The notes under the pieces were generated by a model. That model saw nothing but the letters and a program-made list of their open reading frames with translations, did not search any database and was not told where the DNA came from. The position numbers were made by a program, and so were the translations under genes. A DNA stretch of 5,210 nt from Dehalococcoidia bacterium (lineage in GTDB: Bacteria; Chloroflexota; Dehalococcoidia; Dehalococcoidales; CSSed11-197). Where the stretch lies: assembly GCA_003552785.1 (NCBI GenBank), contig PUOQ01000046.1, positions 1 to 5,210 on the forward strand, read 5' to 3'. Below are positions 4,300-5,210 of the stretch, in pieces. Position 1 is the stretch's first letter. Every line of letters starts with the position of its first letter.

Positions 4300-4651
4300 C
4301 TCCCCCTAATACAATATTTAAAAAGTTTTTAATTCCGGCATAATCGACCTCCAGTTCTTGCCTGTACAGGGTTACGTCCCGGTCAGAACCGGTACGGGTG
4401 GCCAGGTGCTGGGGCATGTATTCCTTGATGGCAAGTTTCAGGTTTAAGGTCAGATCATAGGCCAGGTAGGTAATGCCAAAGCCCCCGTGGCCCAGTACCC
4501 GGCCCAGCAGGTACTTGCCGTGTAGCACCTGTCCCGGGGAAAGGTGCAGAAGGGACTCAGGCGGTGTGTTTTTATCGTACCCACAGCCCGAACATACCGG
4601 ATCAGGCATCAATTCTTCCATGCAGCCGTGGCAAAGGTTTTCAGGGTTCAA
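4286..4651 (-). pseudogene. Truncated zinc-ribbon Ser/Thr protein kinase
   Basis: TTG 4649-4651 is preceded at nine bases by AAGGAAG. The 121-residue product starts with a zinc ribbon (Cys7, Cys10, Cys20, Cys23) and a linker. It then enters a Hanks-type kinase domain: LHGKYLLGRVLGHGGFGITYLAYD carries the glycine-rich loop GHGGFG (54-59), and LAIKEYMP carries the ATP-binding lysine, Lys76. The family normally continues after ...GIKNFL with the helix C glutamate, HRD loop and DFG motif over about 200 more residues. Here it diverges at about residue 112 and ends IVLGGDEYF. Without those motifs it cannot phosphorylate. A deletion or insertion near 4315-4322 is inferred. I saw no remainder of the kinase in the window. 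Its codons are visibly more GC-rich than those of the genes downstream, consistent with a join here. Identification of the family is firm; whether the stub has a role is unknown. Confidence 0.8.
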
Positions 4652-4660
4652 TTTAGATCA

Positions 4661-4667
4661 CTTCCTT
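4661..4667 (-). promoter_or_regulatory. Ribosome site fixing the TTG start of the kinase fragment
   Basis: AAGGAAG on the - strand lies nine bases before TTG 4649-4651. It supports a TTG start, since the first in-frame ATG (Met11) would remove half of the zinc ribbon. Confidence 0.6.
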
Positions 4668-4682
4668 AATAAGCGACTCATC

Positions 4683-4712
4683 ATTATATCAAGGCGTTTT
4701 TGATTGCAGCAA
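4683..4712 (-). promoter_or_regulatory. Sigma-A promoter of the kinase fragment
   Basis: On the - strand TTGCTG (4707-4712) is followed after 18 nt by a perfect TATAAT (4683-4688). Transcription would start near 4676, giving a leader of about 25 nt with the AAGGAAG ribosome site. It is the best promoter in the window and could also serve the downstream membrane protein gene. Confidence 0.7.
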
Positions 4713-4715
4713 AGG

Positions 4716-4729
4716 CAAATACCGGTGTT
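4716..4729. promoter_or_regulatory. Operator-like site next to the kinase -35 box, with a second copy at 4868
   Basis: AATACCGGTGTT (4718-4729) is nearly palindromic about ACCGGT and starts six bases upstream of the -35 box. CAAATACCGGTGTT recurs at 4868-4880 as CAAATACGGTGTT, one base shorter. The position suits an activator or repressor site. No regulator gene is in the window. Confidence 0.35.
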
Positions 4730-5120
4730 TTTCACTAAGAGGTTTTTTAAGCCGACACATCTACAGGTGAATGTAATGTTATTTGAAATGCAAGCTTAAC
4801 TCATGGTGTCAGTATTATGATTCATTAAAGCTGTAAAAATACCTGCACTGGTTCGCAAAAACCGGGCCAAATACGGTGTTCCCCTTTAGCTAAAAACATA
4901 TTACCACGGTGTAAACGGTAAAATGAAATGGCGCCCCCAAAACGTTACAAAATCAGAGCTAACCAAGCTTCTCTAAGCAAAGAATCAGCGGCAATTATCA
5001 CTAATAACAGTTAGCGGAGATTTCAACAAGATCCGGAAGCACTAGAGAGTCAATGCAGGGTGTGCAGTAAGCCAAACACATCCCTCTTCCTTCCCCGTAA
5101 CAGCATTTCAACAGCGACAC
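4730..5120. other. Region without a recognised gene
   Basis: I see no supported gene here. On the - strand about 4831-4950 reads in one frame as RFGGAISFYRLHRGNMFLAK and onward for 39 codons between two stops, which could be a remnant but has no start signal. TTACC (4901-4905) and GGTAA (4917-4921) form a small inverted repeat. Nothing resembles a tRNA, a terminator or the end of an insertion sequence. Confidence 0.4.
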
Positions 5121-5176
5121 GGGAAATATTTGCTTATTTCTTTCCCACATGATATGCTTATAAGCAATTAATTCCC
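5121..5176. repeat. Long inverted repeat with an inner 12-bp palindrome
   Basis: Positions 5121-5137 and 5160-5176 are reverse complements at 15 of 17 positions (GGGAA...TTGCTTAT with ATAAGCAA...TTCCC) around 22 nt. The right arm overlaps the perfect palindrome TGCTTATAAGCA (5155-5166). On the + strand GTCTTTATTTCC follows, so a terminator is possible. A regulator binding site at TGCTTAT repeats is the alternative. Confidence 0.5.
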
Positions 5177-5210
5177 GTCTTTATTTCCTAAAATACCGAA
5201 AGGGTTTGAA

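Noticed and set aside
4473..4703. 76-codon + strand frame
   Set aside because: Antisense shadow of the kinase fragment; crosses its promoter.
1..5210. Insertion sequence or transposon
   Set aside because: No transposase-like protein and no terminal inverted repeats with target duplications. The inverted repeats found enclose no genes.

Overview
The window looks like chromosomal DNA of an anaerobic, endospore-former-type Firmicute (Peptococcaceae/Syntrophomonadaceae-like). This is inferred, not proven. The support is strong AGGAGG-type ribosome sites, sigma-A style TATAAT promoters, TTG/GTG starts, a zinc-ribbon-headed eukaryotic-like Ser/Thr kinase, and small membrane proteins with mixed base composition. 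No rRNA, tRNA, CRISPR array or intact mobile element was found.

Layout. (1) Positions 2-193 hold the 3' end of an unrecognised + strand gene, followed by two hairpins. (2) Positions 194-1604 contain no convincing gene. They begin with an interrupted inverted repeat (312-401) and continue as a GC-rich tract of degenerate, same-strand structural repeats. The best copies (692-750, 811-874, 1347-1407) share the order GAGC(G) - 10 to 12 nt - hairpin - 9 to 10 nt - GC(A)AGCG. Related hairpins with T-rich loops sit around 496, 631, 945 and 1462, and a GGAGCG series spaced about 24 nt runs from 1211 to 1334. (3) At about 1605 the sequence turns abruptly AT-rich. A TATAAT overlapping a perfect palindrome precedes a series of + strand remnants and small genes: an open frame without a good start (1666-1863), a broken zinc-ribbon gene (1889-2038), a 47-residue membrane protein with a strong ribosome site (2055-2198), and a short possible tail remnant. 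(4) Positions 2446-4651 are on the - strand. In transcription order they encode a truncated Ser/Thr kinase (zinc ribbon plus glycine loop only), a 105-residue membrane protein overlapping its end, a 76-residue membrane protein with an internal 42-bp duplication and its own terminator, a doubtful 69-residue frame, and a 307-residue lipoprotein joining ankyrin and MORN repeats. (5) Positions 4652-5210 hold the kinase promoter, an operator-like site and a hairpin near the end, with no gene seen.

How it fits together (inference). The - strand cluster reads as a decayed or rearranged signalling locus. The kinase head is expressed from a good promoter but lacks all catalytic motifs after the ATP-binding lysine. 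The downstream proteins sit in or on the membrane, and the Ank-MORN lipoprotein is the most intact gene, with its own promoter. The + strand zinc-ribbon remnant suggests this region has accumulated and lost similar signalling modules. The most novel element is the non-coding structural repeat tract at about 446-1600.
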